Source of the DNA: Zoogloea sp016790385
GTDB taxonomy: Bacteria > Pseudomonadota > Gammaproteobacteria > Burkholderiales > Rhodocyclaceae
DNA: 64,000 bases
Strand: one strand, 5' to 3'
Assembly (NCBI RefSeq): GCF_041916735.1
Contig: NZ_JAYRYY010000003.1
Positions 16,995-25,996 of the stretch are shown in pieces. The position numbers and the translations under genes were made by a program. Under the pieces are notes generated by a model, which was given only the letters and a program-made list of their open reading frames with translations, was not told the origin of the DNA and did no database searches. The number at the start of each line of letters is the position of its first letter. Within the stretch, counting starts at the first letter, position 1.

Positions 16995-17023
16995 CGGACA
17001 CCAGGAAAGCCCGGTGCTACTCT
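16995..17023 (+). promoter_or_regulatory. Candidate sigma-70 promoter before the riboswitch
   Basis: CGGACA at 16995-17000 and TACTCT at 17018-17023 are 17 bases apart, and a TG precedes the -10. Both hexamers are imperfect. The position immediately before the aptamer makes it a reasonable guess only. Confidence 0.35.
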
Positions 17024-17105
17024 TTCAACACAAAGGCAAACTGCAGGTAACTGCAGGACGCAAAGCCACGGGTCCCGCATAAACGGGATAGCCGGGTTGC
17101 CCGCC
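17024..17105 (+). ncRNA. Cyclic-di-GMP-I (GEMM-I) riboswitch
   Basis: The aptamer hallmarks appear in order. CACAAAGGCAAAC spans about 17029-17041. A GTAA (GNRA) tetraloop caps the stem TGCAG/CTGCA at 17042-17055. GGACGCAAAGCC follows at 17056-17067. A second arm then leads into ATAGCCGGGTTGCC near 17088-17101, the tetraloop receptor side. The first strand keeps GG before CAAAC, so the ligand-contact guanine typical of c-di-GMP (rather than cGAMP) types seems present. It lies in the leader of the small exported protein gene that follows. Confidence 0.88.
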
Positions 17106-17142
17106 ATGCTGTGCATTCGGCCCGGTCAGCGCCTGCGCAATG

Positions 17143-17175
17143 CCTTTGCAATTGTTCGATTGCCAATTACAAAGG
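17143..17175 (+). promoter_or_regulatory. RBS-sequestering hairpin (riboswitch expression platform)
   Basis: CCTTTGCAATTG (17143-17154) can pair with CAATTACAAAGG (17164-17175) with one mismatch. The 3' arm contains the AAAGG of the ribosome binding site AAAGGA (17171-17176) for the GTG at 17184. This would make translation depend on whether the hairpin forms, a typical arrangement for a translational riboswitch. The direction of control (on or off) cannot be read from sequence. Confidence 0.6.
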
Positions 17176-17183
17176 ATTTCGCC

Positions 17184-17792
17184 GTGACGTCTCTCTTCAA
17201 GCGGCTTTTCAGGCACTGCGCCGTCCAGGGCCTACCCATGCCCCCTCACGCCACCCGCGATGCCACCAGGTTCAAAGGCACTGCGGCGCAAACCGGCGGG
17301 CCGACGATTCGCCACCCCCGTTTTTCGCTGGCTGCCGCAGGCCTTGCCGGCCTTCTCACCCTGCTGCCTGTCCCCGAGAGCCTGGCCGCCAGTGCCATCG
17401 TCGCCATCCACGACCACAGCGGCCGGGTCAACCTGGCCTGGACCTACGGCGCAGGCAAAAGGGAGGATGCCGTGGCCGCGGTGATGAAAACCTGCCGGAG
17501 CACGCTGCGGCACATGCGCACCCGGGGCAGCTGCGAAATCCTGGCCCACCACGCGGGGCCGGGCTACATCGCCATTGTGCTCACCGGCTCCGGTCACGAT
17601 CCCGGCTTCGGCTATGCGTTTGCCGGCGACCGCCAGGAAGCGATTCGGCGTGCCCGCTCCCGCTGCATTTCCCGCGGCAACGAGGCCCGCTGCCAGGAAG
17701 AATCCGGGCATGTGTTCTGGGATGGCGGCCCGGCCCATCTGGCCGAACCCGGCTTTCCCTCCCGCGCGGCCCTGGAGGCCAGTCAAACCTGA
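17184..17792 (+). CDS. Exported DUF4189-like protein under riboswitch control
   Basis: This 202-residue protein has a positively charged N-terminus and a hydrophobic segment (about residues 50-68) ending near Ala-Ala-Ser-Ala, consistent with a long signal peptide or membrane anchor. Two similar modules follow (AIVAIHDHSGRVNLAWTYG and a GFGYAFAGDRQEAIRRARSRC module). Each couples a small beta unit to a helix and a cysteine, as in DUF4189 domains. GTG 17184 was chosen for its AAAGGA site; an in-frame ATG at 17238 is an alternative that gives a more ordinary signal peptide. The function is unknown. c-di-GMP control suggests a surface, biofilm or motility role. Confidence 0.7.
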   Translation: MTSLFKRLFRHCAVQGLPMPPHATRDATRFKGTAAQTGGPTIRHPRFSLAAAGLAGLLTLLPVPESLAASAIVAIHDHSGRVNLAWTYGAGKREDAVAAVMKTCRSTLRHMRTRGSCEILAHHAGPGYIAIVLTGSGHDPGFGYAFAGDRQEAIRRARSRCISRGNEARCQEESGHVFWDGGPAHLAEPGFPSRAALEASQT

Positions 17793-17915
17793 GCGATCAG
17801 CCCGGGCCGATGCGCGCGCACGCCCGCCGTCATGGATGGTCGGGCACGGCGCCCCCACCGGGCGCCGCATCGCCAGCCCGAGCGGGCGCCGACTTTCGGC
17901 GCCACACCGGCACGC

Positions 17916-18929
17916 CTAACGCCACACGCCCGCGCGAGGCGTAAAGCTGTCCAACACCCTGATGTAAGACTGGCGGGCCAGCGCGCTCGGGTCGCGCAGA
18001 TTTTTCTGGCACATGCTGCCCTTGAGCTGGGCCACCGACTCGTACTCCCCATCGGCCATCCAGTCCTGCATGTCCTGGAGGATGCGGGCCAGATGCCCCG
18101 GGCCGTGCTCCAGCAGGCACGAGGCCAGGTGCACCACGTCGGCGCCGGCCAGCAGCAGTTTCATGGCTTCCTCGTACCCATACACCCCGCCGGTGGCCGC
18201 CAGGGTGAGGTTGGTATGGCTGCGCAGAATGGCAATCCAGCGGATGCGCAGCAGCGCCTCCTCACGGCTGGAAAGATGGAGCTGATCGACCATCTCCAGG
18301 GTCTGGAGATCGATGTCGGGCTGGAAGAAACGGTTGAACAGGGCCACGCCGGCCGCACCCGCCGCCTCCAGGCGCTTGACGAAGTGGGGCAGCGACGAGA
18401 AGAACGGCGACAGCTTCATCACCACCGGAATATCCACCACCCGGCGCAGCTCGGTAAGCAAGGCCACATAGCGCGCCTCCACCGCCTCGCCTCCCTCCAG
18501 CGGATCGGCCGCCACATGGTAGACGTTGAGCTCCAGGGCATCGGCGCCGGCAAGCTGAAGCTCCCGGCCCAGATCAACCCATCCGGACGGCGTCACCCCG
18601 TTGAGGCTGGCGATGACCGGAATGCCCAGACGTGATCTGGCCCGCCGCAGATGGTCGAGGTAGCGCTCCAGGCTGCCTTCGAAATTGCCGTGGTCGGGCA
18701 AAAAGCCGCTCGCTTCGGCGTCGTTCAGCTCGCCGTGGAGCAGGAAGCGCTCGGTCATGGCGTCCTCGGCGAGGAGTTCCTCCTCGTAGAGCGAGTGCAG
18801 CACCACGGCGGCCGCCCCCGCGTCTTCCAGCAACAGCAGGGAATCGATGGACTTGGACAAGGGCGAGGCCGAAGGCACCAGCGGGTTCTTGAGCCGAAGG
18901 CCGAGGTAATCGGTGCTCAGGTCGATCAT
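17916..18929 (-). CDS. Dihydroorotate dehydrogenase-like flavoprotein next to nifJ
   Basis: The 337-residue TIM-barrel protein opens IDLSTDYLGLRLKNPLVPSASPLS and has the FMN-binding features of class 1 DHODH (VVMKLSPFF near residue 170, ATGGVYGYEEAMKLLLAGAD near residue 245). The active-site base region of true pyrimidine enzymes is not clearly kept, and this subgroup is annotated only as DHODH-like. It starts nine bases after the nifJ stop, so it is co-transcribed. A redox role with pyruvate:ferredoxin oxidoreductase is inferred from that linkage. Confidence 0.85.
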   Translation of the reverse strand: MIDLSTDYLGLRLKNPLVPSASPLSKSIDSLLLLEDAGAAAVVLHSLYEEELLAEDAMTERFLLHGELNDAEASGFLPDHGNFEGSLERYLDHLRRARSRLGIPVIASLNGVTPSGWVDLGRELQLAGADALELNVYHVAADPLEGGEAVEARYVALLTELRRVVDIPVVMKLSPFFSSLPHFVKRLEAAGAAGVALFNRFFQPDIDLQTLEMVDQLHLSSREEALLRIRWIAILRSHTNLTLAATGGVYGYEEAMKLLLAGADVVHLASCLLEHGPGHLARILQDMQDWMADGEYESVAQLKGSMCQKNLRDPSALARQSYIRVLDSFTPRAGVWR

Positions 18930-18938
18930 GGCGGGCTC

Positions 18939-21900
18939 CTATTCCGGTTTCGAAGTGGCAGGACGGGCGGCCAGTTCCTGGTAGGCCCGATAACGCTGGT
19001 CGGCCTCCCGCTGGGCCTCGACGGCGAGCCGCCGGGCCACATCCGGGTGGCTGCGGGCCAGCATTGCAAAGCGGGTCTCGCTGTCCATGAAGGCCTGCAT
19101 GGGCTGGCTGGGGGCGGCCGAATCGAGCTTGAAGGGGTTGGCGCCGGCCGCCTCCAGCCGCGGATCGTGGCGGAACAGGGGCCAGTGGCCCGACTTGACC
19201 GCCATGTCCTGCTGGCGCTGGTTGTAGAGCATGTCCACCCCGTGGGCGATGCAGGGGCTGTAGGCCACGATGAGCGAAGGCCCGGTGTAGGCCTCGGCCT
19301 CGTGGAAGACCTTGAGGGTGTGCACGTCCTTGGCGCCGTAGGCCACGGTGGCCACGTAAACATGCCCGTAGTCGGAGGCGATGCGCGCCAGGTCTTTCTT
19401 GGCCGTGGCCTTGCCCCCCGCCGAAAAGCGCGCCACCGCCCCCACCGGCGTGGCCTTGGAGGTTTGCCCCCCGGTGTTGGAGTACACCTCGGTGTCCAGC
19501 ACCAGGATGTTCACATCGTGGCTCAAGGCCAGCACATGGTCGAGGCCGCCGTAGCCGATGTCATAGGCCCAGCCGTCGCCACCGATGATCCACACCGAGC
19601 GGCGGATCAACCACTCGGCCACGCTGGCCAGTTCGGCCGCCCGCGGATGTGCGCTGCGGGCAAGACGGCCGCGCAGCTCGGCCACCCGCTCGCGCTGCGC
19701 CCGGATGCCGGTTTCGAGACGCTGCTCGGCGGTGATCAAGGCCTGCGCCAGGTCGCCGCCGATGTCAGACGCCATCTCCTGCACCAACTGGTTCGCGTAA
19801 AGCATCAACTGATCGGCGGCAAGGCGCATGCCCAGGCCGAATTCGGCGTTGTCCTCGAACAGCGAATTGGACCAGGCCGGCCCCCGCCCCGCCCCATTCA
19901 CGGTGTAGGGCGTGCTGGGCAGGTTGGCGCCGTAGATGGATGAGCATCCGGTGGCGTTGGCCACCAGCATGCGGTCACCAAAGAGCTGGGTGGCGAGCCG
20001 GATGTAGGGGGTTTCACCGCAGCCGGCGCAGGCCCCCGAAAACTCGAACAGGGGGTCGAGCAGCATGGCGCCGGGCAGGGTGCCCTGCTTGAGCTGGCTG
20101 CGGTCGTACTCGGGCAGCGTGAGGAAGAAATCGAAGTTGGCCCGCTCGGCATCGCGCAGCGGCGCCAGCGGGGCCATGTTGACGGCCAGCCGGCTGATGT
20201 TGGATTTGTCGTGGATGGGGCAGGCCTCCACGCAGTCGCCGCAGCCGGTGCAGTCCTCCGGCGCCACCTGGTAGCTGATGCGGGTGCCCGCGGGGAAATC
20301 CTTGTTCCGGGCCGGCACATGCTTGAAGGTGGGCGGCGCGTCGGCGGCCGCCTCCAGCGGGAAAGCCCTGGCACGGATGGCCGAATGGGGGCAGACAAAC
20401 ACGCACTTGCCGCACTGGGTGCACAGATCGGCCTCCCACACCGGGATCTCCAGGGCGATGTTGCGCTTCTCGTGACGGGCCGTGCCGGTGGGAAAGGTGC
20501 CATCCAGGGGCATGGCCGACACCGGCAGGCGGTTGCCCTCGCCCCGGTACACCGGCAGGGTGAAGTCACGCACGAAGGCGGGCAAGTCGACTGCCGCGGT
20601 GCTGTCGGGCGCGGCGTCAGCCTGATCCAGCAAGCCCGGGAAGCTCACCTCGTGCAGGCCGGCGAGGGTCAGGTCGATGGCCTTGTGGTTGAGGTCGGCC
20701 AGGCGCTTGCTCTTCTTGCCGTAGGTCTTGTCCACCGCTTTCTTGATGGCAGTCAGGGCTTTGTCCCGGGGCAGGATGCCGGAAATGGCGAAGAAGCAGG
20801 TTTGCATGATGGTGTTGATGCGCCGCCCCATGCCTGCCTGCTGGGCCACGGCGTAGGCGTCGATGACCCACAGGCGCAGGCCCCGGGACAGGATGCCGGC
20901 ACGCATGGCCACTGGCAGGCTGGCCCACACGGCGTCCTTGGCTACCGGCGTGTTGAGCAGAAAGACGCCCTCCGGGGCGGCATGGGCCAGCAGGTCGTAG
21001 CGCTCCACGAACACCGTCTGGTGGCAGGCCACAAAGCCGGCCATACCCTCCTCCACCAGATAGGCCGCGCGGATCGGGTCGGGGCCAAAGCGCAGGTGCG
21101 ACACCGTGACCGCGCCGGATTTCTTCGAGTCGTAAACAAAGTAGCCCTGGGCATGGAGATCGGTGGCCTCGCCCACGATCTTGATGGAATTCTTGTTGGC
21201 CGACACGGTGCCGTCGGCACCCAGCCCCCAGAACACCGCATGCTGGAGGCGCCGCGATGCATCGGTGCGGAAATCGGCATCCCAGGCCAGGGAGAGGTGG
21301 GTCACGTCATCCACGATGCCCACCGTGAATTGCCGCCGGGGCCGGGCCGACCGCAGTTCGTCAAAGACCGCCCGGACCATGCCGGGGGTGAATTCCTTGC
21401 TCGCCAGCCCGTAACGCCCGCCGATGATGCGCGGCATGGGGCGGCTGCCATCGGCGGCAGCCTCGGCAAAGGCGGTCATCACGTCCTTGTAAAGCGGCTC
21501 GCCGGCGGCGCCCGGCTCCTTGCAGCGATCAAGCACCGCCACCTGTTTGACGCTGGCCGGGATGGCGGCAAGAAGGGCATCGGCCGCCAGCGGGCGGAAC
21601 AGGCGCAGCTTGAGCAGGCCCACCTTCTCGCCCATCGCGGTCAGGTGGGCAACCGTTTCCTCGGCGGTTTCGGCGCCCGAGCCCATGATCACGATGATGC
21701 GCTCGGCGTCGGGCGCACCCACGTAGTCAAAGAGACGATAGTGGCGGCCGGTGAGCGCCGCAAAGCGGTCCATGGCCCCCTGCACGATGGCCGGAAAGGC
21801 GTCGTAGCACGGGTTGATGCGCTCCCGGCTCTGGAAAAACACATCCGGGTTTTGCGCCGTGCCCCGGATCACCGGGTGCTCGGGAGAAAGGGCGCGGCCG

Positions 21901-22508
21901 CGATGGGCCGCAACAAGCTCATCGTCGATCATGGCCCGCACGGTGTCGGGCTCCACGGCAACGATCTTGGCCACCTCGTGGGAGGTGCGAAAGCCATCAA
22001 AGAAATGGATCACCGGCACCCGCCCTGCCAGGGTGGCCGCCTGGGCGATCAGCGCCATGTCCTGGGCCTCCTGCACCGAGTTGCTGGCCAGCAGGGCACA
22101 GCCGGTGGCGCGGCAGGCCATCACGTCGGAATGGTCGCCAAAGATGGACAAGGCATGGGTGGCCAGCGCCCGCGCCGCCACATGCAGCACGAAAGGGGTC
22201 AGTTCGCCCGCCATCTTGTACAGGTTGGGAACAAACAGCAGCAGGCCCTGGCTGGCGGTGAAGCTGGTGCCCAGGGCACCGGAGGTGAGCGCCCCGTGGA
22301 GGGCACCGGCGGCGCCCCCTTCCGACTGCATCTCGATGATTCGCGGTACGACGCCCCACAGGTTGGGCTTGCCCTGGGCAGCCCACTCGTCGGCCCATTC
22401 GCCCATGTTGGACGAGGGCGTGATCGGGTAGATGGCGATCACCTCGCTACCGAGGTAGGCCATACGTGCGGCGGCTTCGTTGCCGTCGAGATTGAGGTAG
22501 GTACTCAT
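18939..22508 (-). CDS. nifJ: Pyruvate:ferredoxin (flavodoxin) oxidoreductase NifJ
   Basis: This 1189-residue single-chain PFOR contains all domains in order. The N-terminal domain has YPITPSSNMGEWADEWA. The gamma domain follows in mid-protein. A two-cluster ferredoxin domain comes next (CTQCGKCVFVCPHSAIR, CTGCGDCVEACPIHDKS). The C-terminal thiamine-diphosphate domain has CAGCGET and ATGCSSIYG, and GGDGWAYDIGYGG as the TPP-Mg motif. It oxidises pyruvate to acetyl-CoA and CO2 and reduces ferredoxin or flavodoxin for nitrogenase. The start ATG 22508 follows GGGAG. No convincing sigma-54 promoter was found directly upstream. Confidence 0.95.
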   Translation of the reverse strand: MSTYLNLDGNEAAARMAYLGSEVIAIYPITPSSNMGEWADEWAAQGKPNLWGVVPRIIEMQSEGGAAGALHGALTSGALGTSFTASQGLLLFVPNLYKMAGELTPFVLHVAARALATHALSIFGDHSDVMACRATGCALLASNSVQEAQDMALIAQAATLAGRVPVIHFFDGFRTSHEVAKIVAVEPDTVRAMIDDELVAAHRGRALSPEHPVIRGTAQNPDVFFQSRERINPCYDAFPAIVQGAMDRFAALTGRHYRLFDYVGAPDAERIIVIMGSGAETAEETVAHLTAMGEKVGLLKLRLFRPLAADALLAAIPASVKQVAVLDRCKEPGAAGEPLYKDVMTAFAEAAADGSRPMPRIIGGRYGLASKEFTPGMVRAVFDELRSARPRRQFTVGIVDDVTHLSLAWDADFRTDASRRLQHAVFWGLGADGTVSANKNSIKIVGEATDLHAQGYFVYDSKKSGAVTVSHLRFGPDPIRAAYLVEEGMAGFVACHQTVFVERYDLLAHAAPEGVFLLNTPVAKDAVWASLPVAMRAGILSRGLRLWVIDAYAVAQQAGMGRRINTIMQTCFFAISGILPRDKALTAIKKAVDKTYGKKSKRLADLNHKAIDLTLAGLHEVSFPGLLDQADAAPDSTAAVDLPAFVRDFTLPVYRGEGNRLPVSAMPLDGTFPTGTARHEKRNIALEIPVWEADLCTQCGKCVFVCPHSAIRARAFPLEAAADAPPTFKHVPARNKDFPAGTRISYQVAPEDCTGCGDCVEACPIHDKSNISRLAVNMAPLAPLRDAERANFDFFLTLPEYDRSQLKQGTLPGAMLLDPLFEFSGACAGCGETPYIRLATQLFGDRMLVANATGCSSIYGANLPSTPYTVNGAGRGPAWSNSLFEDNAEFGLGMRLAADQLMLYANQLVQEMASDIGGDLAQALITAEQRLETGIRAQRERVAELRGRLARSAHPRAAELASVAEWLIRRSVWIIGGDGWAYDIGYGGLDHVLALSHDVNILVLDTEVYSNTGGQTSKATPVGAVARFSAGGKATAKKDLARIASDYGHVYVATVAYGAKDVHTLKVFHEAEAYTGPSLIVAYSPCIAHGVDMLYNQRQQDMAVKSGHWPLFRHDPRLEAAGANPFKLDSAAPSQPMQAFMDSETRFAMLARSHPDVARRLAVEAQREADQRYRAYQELAARPATSKPE

Positions 22509-22688
22509 TGCAGCTCCCTGCTGGAAGGTGAGGTGTCTCCCCGCTTCCCTCGGTCCCGTCTGACGCGGGTCTGTGCAGTGCAGCAAGGGCCTCATCTTAG
22601 CGGGCGGACCGCCGCGTCCCTTGACATGGCGCAAAGGCCGTCCTCGAACACACCGCCGATGTGTGCGGAAATGCGCCCCAGGCAGGAT

Positions 22689-23402
22689 TCAGCGTGCCTT
22701 GACCAGCGCCCGGTGGGCAGCCCCGCGAAAATCCACGGGCTCCGGCAGCCCCTTGGCCCGCGCCTTGTCCCTGGCGAGGGCGTGGTTCATGTCGGCCGCA
22801 AAGAAACGGACCGGGACACCAGCGGCCCGCGCACCCAGCAGCTCGTCGCGGGCCACCTCGCCCCCGCCGATGCCGACGACGCGGGCGCTGACCGCCACCA
22901 TGGCGGCGGAGGTGGGCGAAAGGCGGCGGCTGCCAGGCAGACGCCCGCCCCAGCTCGCATCCTTGATGAAGAAGACTTCATCCACGCAGGGCGACAGGGG
23001 GAGCTTTTCGTCCTGCGCCAGGGACGAGACGACGCCCATGGTCACAAAACCCCGTGACCTGGCCAGGGCGTAAACCTCGCCTATCCCATCGCCCGTGGCG
23101 CCGATATTGACCAGGGTTCGGGCAGGGGAATGGGCATCCAGCACCCGGCCGGCAATCGCCAGCATGGCATCCCGGTCTTCGTAGCCGGCCGCCGAATAAC
23201 CCACAAAACTCAGGATGCGCCTGCCCTGCCCCCGGGCGAAGGCGCGGATGTCGGCCTTGCGCGCATCCTGCACATGGGGTGGGGCGCCCCCCGTGCAGGG
23301 CTCGGCCGCGCCGGCCTGGCCCATTGCCAAGGCCAGCACAATGGCGAAACAGCAGGGCCGAAGCCCCGCGGCACGGCGGTAAGACGGCAGCGGGCTTTTC
23401 AT
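22689..23402 (-). CDS. Exported protein with Rossmann/SLOG-like glycine motif
   Basis: The 237-residue product has an N-terminal signal peptide (charged start, hydrophobic core around residues 18-30, probable cleavage after AGAA). The mature part includes NIGATGDGIGEVYALARSRG and VVGIGGGEVARDELLGARAAG. These resemble the glycine-rich nucleotide-binding turns of Rossmannoid folds such as LOG/SLOG domains. Three cysteines remain in the mature part. Nucleotide-binding folds are rare in the periplasm, so the assignment of fold is tentative. It precedes nifJ by 180 bases on the same strand. Confidence 0.65.
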   Translation of the reverse strand: MKSPLPSYRRAAGLRPCCFAIVLALAMGQAGAAEPCTGGAPPHVQDARKADIRAFARGQGRRILSFVGYSAAGYEDRDAMLAIAGRVLDAHSPARTLVNIGATGDGIGEVYALARSRGFVTMGVVSSLAQDEKLPLSPCVDEVFFIKDASWGGRLPGSRRLSPTSAAMVAVSARVVGIGGGEVARDELLGARAAGVPVRFFAADMNHALARDKARAKGLPEPVDFRGAAHRALVKAR

Positions 23403-23561
23403 CTCGTCTCCAACAAAGGCCTGGCGCAGAACCGCGCCAGATGGTGGCCGCAACGCGCCGCGCTGGCAAGCGCGCCCGCGCATGCCATGAAACCATTGAC
23501 CGGGGCCGGCGGGAAACCTAGGCTCGGGGTCCGGCAGCCCCGCCCGCCCTCCCCCGCCACC

Positions 23562-24068
23562 ATGAACACGCCTCCCAGCAAGACCCTCCTGATCGTTTAC
23601 CAGTCCACCACCGGCGCCACACGCCAGATGGCCGACGCCGTGGCGCAGGGGGCCATTGAGGAAGGCGGCGTGCGCGTGCGCCTTTTGCCGGCAACCGACG
23701 CCGGCCCCGCAGATGTGCTCGACGCCGACGCCTACGTGTTTGCCACCCCCGAGAACCTGGCCGCCATCGCCGGCCTGATGAAGGATTTCTTTGACCGCTG
23801 CTACTATCCGGCGCTGGACCGCGTGAACGGCCGGCCTTACGCCAGCCTGATCTGCGCCGGCAGCGACGGTAGCAACGCCGCCCGGCAGATCGCGCGCATT
23901 GCCACGGGCTGGCGGCTGCGCGAAGTGGCCCCGCCGCTGATCGTGTGCACCCGCGCCCAGACCCCCGAAGAAATTCTGGCCCCCAAGCACGTTCCCGCCG
24001 CTGAGCTACAAAAGGGCGCCGAGCTTGGCGCCGCTCTGGCAGCCGGTGTTGCCATGGGCGCATTTTGA
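23562..24068 (+). CDS. Flavodoxin-like FMN-dependent oxidoreductase
   Basis: The 168-residue protein has the FMN phosphate-binding loop YQSTTGATRQMADAV (from about residue 13). TPENLAAIAGLMKDFFDRC near residue 64 resembles the WrbA/NADPH-dependent FMN reductase group. It is divergently transcribed from the exported protein gene. It might act as a quinone or flavin reductase; a role as electron carrier to nitrogenase is possible from the neighbourhood but not supported by any specific motif. ATG 23562 is the only good start. Confidence 0.78.
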   Translation: MNTPPSKTLLIVYQSTTGATRQMADAVAQGAIEEGGVRVRLLPATDAGPADVLDADAYVFATPENLAAIAGLMKDFFDRCYYPALDRVNGRPYASLICAGSDGSNAARQIARIATGWRLREVAPPLIVCTRAQTPEEILAPKHVPAAELQKGAELGAALAAGVAMGAF

Positions 24069-24137
24069 AATTCACGAGAACCGACCGCAGCGACGCGCGT
24101 CGAACAGGCGAATGCCTCGACCACGATATTTTTGTTC

Positions 24138-25844
24138 ATGCCCCATAACGTCTCCCTGATTGCTCTCATCGCCGCCGGTTTCGGCCTTGCCATGGTGCTC
24201 GGCCTGATCGCCTCCCGCCTCCGCATTCCACCGCTGGTGGGTTACCTGTTAGCCGGCGTGGCCATCGGCCCGGGCACGCCCGGCTTCGTGGGCGACCTTG
24301 CACTCTCCGGCCAGTTGGCCGAAATCGGCGTCATGCTGCTGATGTTTGGGGTGGGCCTGCACTTTTCGCTCAACGATCTGCTGGCCGTCCGGAAGATTGC
24401 CGTGCCCGGCGCCATTGTGCAGATCACGGCGGCAACGGCCATGGGTGCCGGAACCGCCCTCTGGTGGGGCTGGCCTGTGGGTGAGGCTGTGGTTTTTGGT
24501 CTGGCCCTGTCGGTTGCCAGCACCGTTGTGCTGCTGCGCGCCCTGGAAGCCAAGGGCCTGCTCGATTCCACCAACGGCCGCATCGCCGTTGGCTGGCTGG
24601 TGGTGGAAGACCTGGCGATGGTGCTGGTGCTGGTGCTGCTGCCCGCCCTGGCGCCCCTGCTCGGCGGCAGTGACGCACAGCCCGGCGGCGGCTTTACAGC
24701 CCTGGCCCTCACCGTCGGCCTGACCCTGGCAAAGGTTGCCGCCTTCATCGCCCTGATGCTGGTGGTGGGCGCCCGGGCCTTTCCGCGCCTGCTGTGGCTG
24801 GTGGCACGGACCGGCTCGCGGGAGCTTTTCACGCTGTGCGTGATCACGGCCTCGGTCGGGGTGGCCTACGCCTCGGCCGTGCTCTTTGACGTCTCGTTTG
24901 CCCTGGGCGCCTTTTTTGCCGGGATGATGATGCGCGAATCGGAGTTCAGCCACCGCGCGGCCGAAGACTCCCTCCCCCTGCGGGACGCCTTTTCGGTGCT
25001 GTTTTTTGTTTCGGTGGGCATGCTGTTCGACCCCCGCGTACTGCTCGACGAGCCCCTGAAGGTCATGGCGGTGGTCGGCATCATCCTGGTTGGCAAGACG
25101 GTGGCGGCGGTGGGGCTGGTGCTGGCCTTTCGCTACCCCCTCAACACGGCCCTTACCGTGGGCGCCAGCCTTGCCCAGATCGGCGAATTCTCCTTCATCC
25201 TGGCCGGGCTGGGCCTGAGCCTGGGGCTGCTCAGCCTTGAAGGGCAAAACCTGATCCTCGCCGGCGCGCTGATCTCCATCGCCCTCAACGCCCTGCTGTT
25301 TGCCGCCATCGGGCCTGCCCAGAGTTGGGCCCGTGCCCGGTCGGCCTGGGCGCGCAAGCTCGACCTGCGCGACGACCCCCTGGCGGCGCTGCCCATGTCC
25401 ACCGACCGCAAGCTGCTATCCGATCAGGTTGTTCTGGTGGGCTATGGCCGGGTTGGCAAGCACATTGCCACCACCCTCGACCGCTCCCGCATCCATTACG
25501 TGGTGGCCGACAGCAACCGCGAGGTGGTGGAAGCCCTGCGCAAGCGTGGCAAGGCCGCCGTTACCGGCGACGCCTCCGACCCCATCGTGCTGGTCCAGGC
25601 CCACATCACCAAGGCGGCCATGCTGGTGGTGACCACCCCCGACCCGGTAGCCAGCCGCAAGATGGTGGACATTGCGCGCAAGCTCAATCCCGGCATCGAG
25701 GCCGTCTTGCGCTCGGAAACCGAAGACGGCGCGACGCTGCTGCGCAAAGAGAAGATCGGCACCGTTTTTGTTGCCGAGCAGGAACTCGCCGACAGCATGG
25801 CCCGCCACGTGGCGGGGCGGCTGCTGCATCAGGCGGCAGGCTGA
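24138..25844 (+). CDS. CPA2 cation/proton antiporter with RCK domain (YbaL/KefB-like)
   Basis: The 568-residue protein has about 12 hydrophobic helices over residues 1-390, including the Na/H-exchanger motif region PPLVGYLLAGVAIGPGTPGF. A cytoplasmic RCK-N (TrkA-N) domain follows, with VVLVGYGRVGKHIATTL near residue 430. Such proteins exchange K+ or Na+ for protons under nucleotide or thiol control. ATG 24138 is preferred over a TTG six bases earlier. There is no clear operon partner. Confidence 0.9.
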   Translation: MPHNVSLIALIAAGFGLAMVLGLIASRLRIPPLVGYLLAGVAIGPGTPGFVGDLALSGQLAEIGVMLLMFGVGLHFSLNDLLAVRKIAVPGAIVQITAATAMGAGTALWWGWPVGEAVVFGLALSVASTVVLLRALEAKGLLDSTNGRIAVGWLVVEDLAMVLVLVLLPALAPLLGGSDAQPGGGFTALALTVGLTLAKVAAFIALMLVVGARAFPRLLWLVARTGSRELFTLCVITASVGVAYASAVLFDVSFALGAFFAGMMMRESEFSHRAAEDSLPLRDAFSVLFFVSVGMLFDPRVLLDEPLKVMAVVGIILVGKTVAAVGLVLAFRYPLNTALTVGASLAQIGEFSFILAGLGLSLGLLSLEGQNLILAGALISIALNALLFAAIGPAQSWARARSAWARKLDLRDDPLAALPMSTDRKLLSDQVVLVGYGRVGKHIATTLDRSRIHYVVADSNREVVEALRKRGKAAVTGDASDPIVLVQAHITKAAMLVVTTPDPVASRKMVDIARKLNPGIEAVLRSETEDGATLLRKEKIGTVFVAEQELADSMARHVAGRLLHQAAG

Positions 25845-25996
25845 AGACGCCGCCTGCCTGCCGCGATATCGAAAAGAGATCGGCTCGCGGGGGGTTGTGC
25901 GCGCGATGCTGCTTCGAATGCTGTGGCATGAGTTGCGCCCCGTTGGCCCGACATGCTGACTGGCACCGACCAAAGAGGGGGCGTTGGTGCTGCGAT

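Noticed and set aside
22509..22688. Sigma-54 promoter before nifJ
   Set aside because: Only poor matches with correct GG-N10-GC spacing were found, none close to TGGCAC/TTGC, and no TGT-N10-ACA site.
20211..23057. 948-codon open frame on the plus strand
   Set aside because: It is antisense to nifJ and its neighbour; the translation is low complexity (Gly/His/Ala/Arg) as expected from GC-rich codon shadowing.
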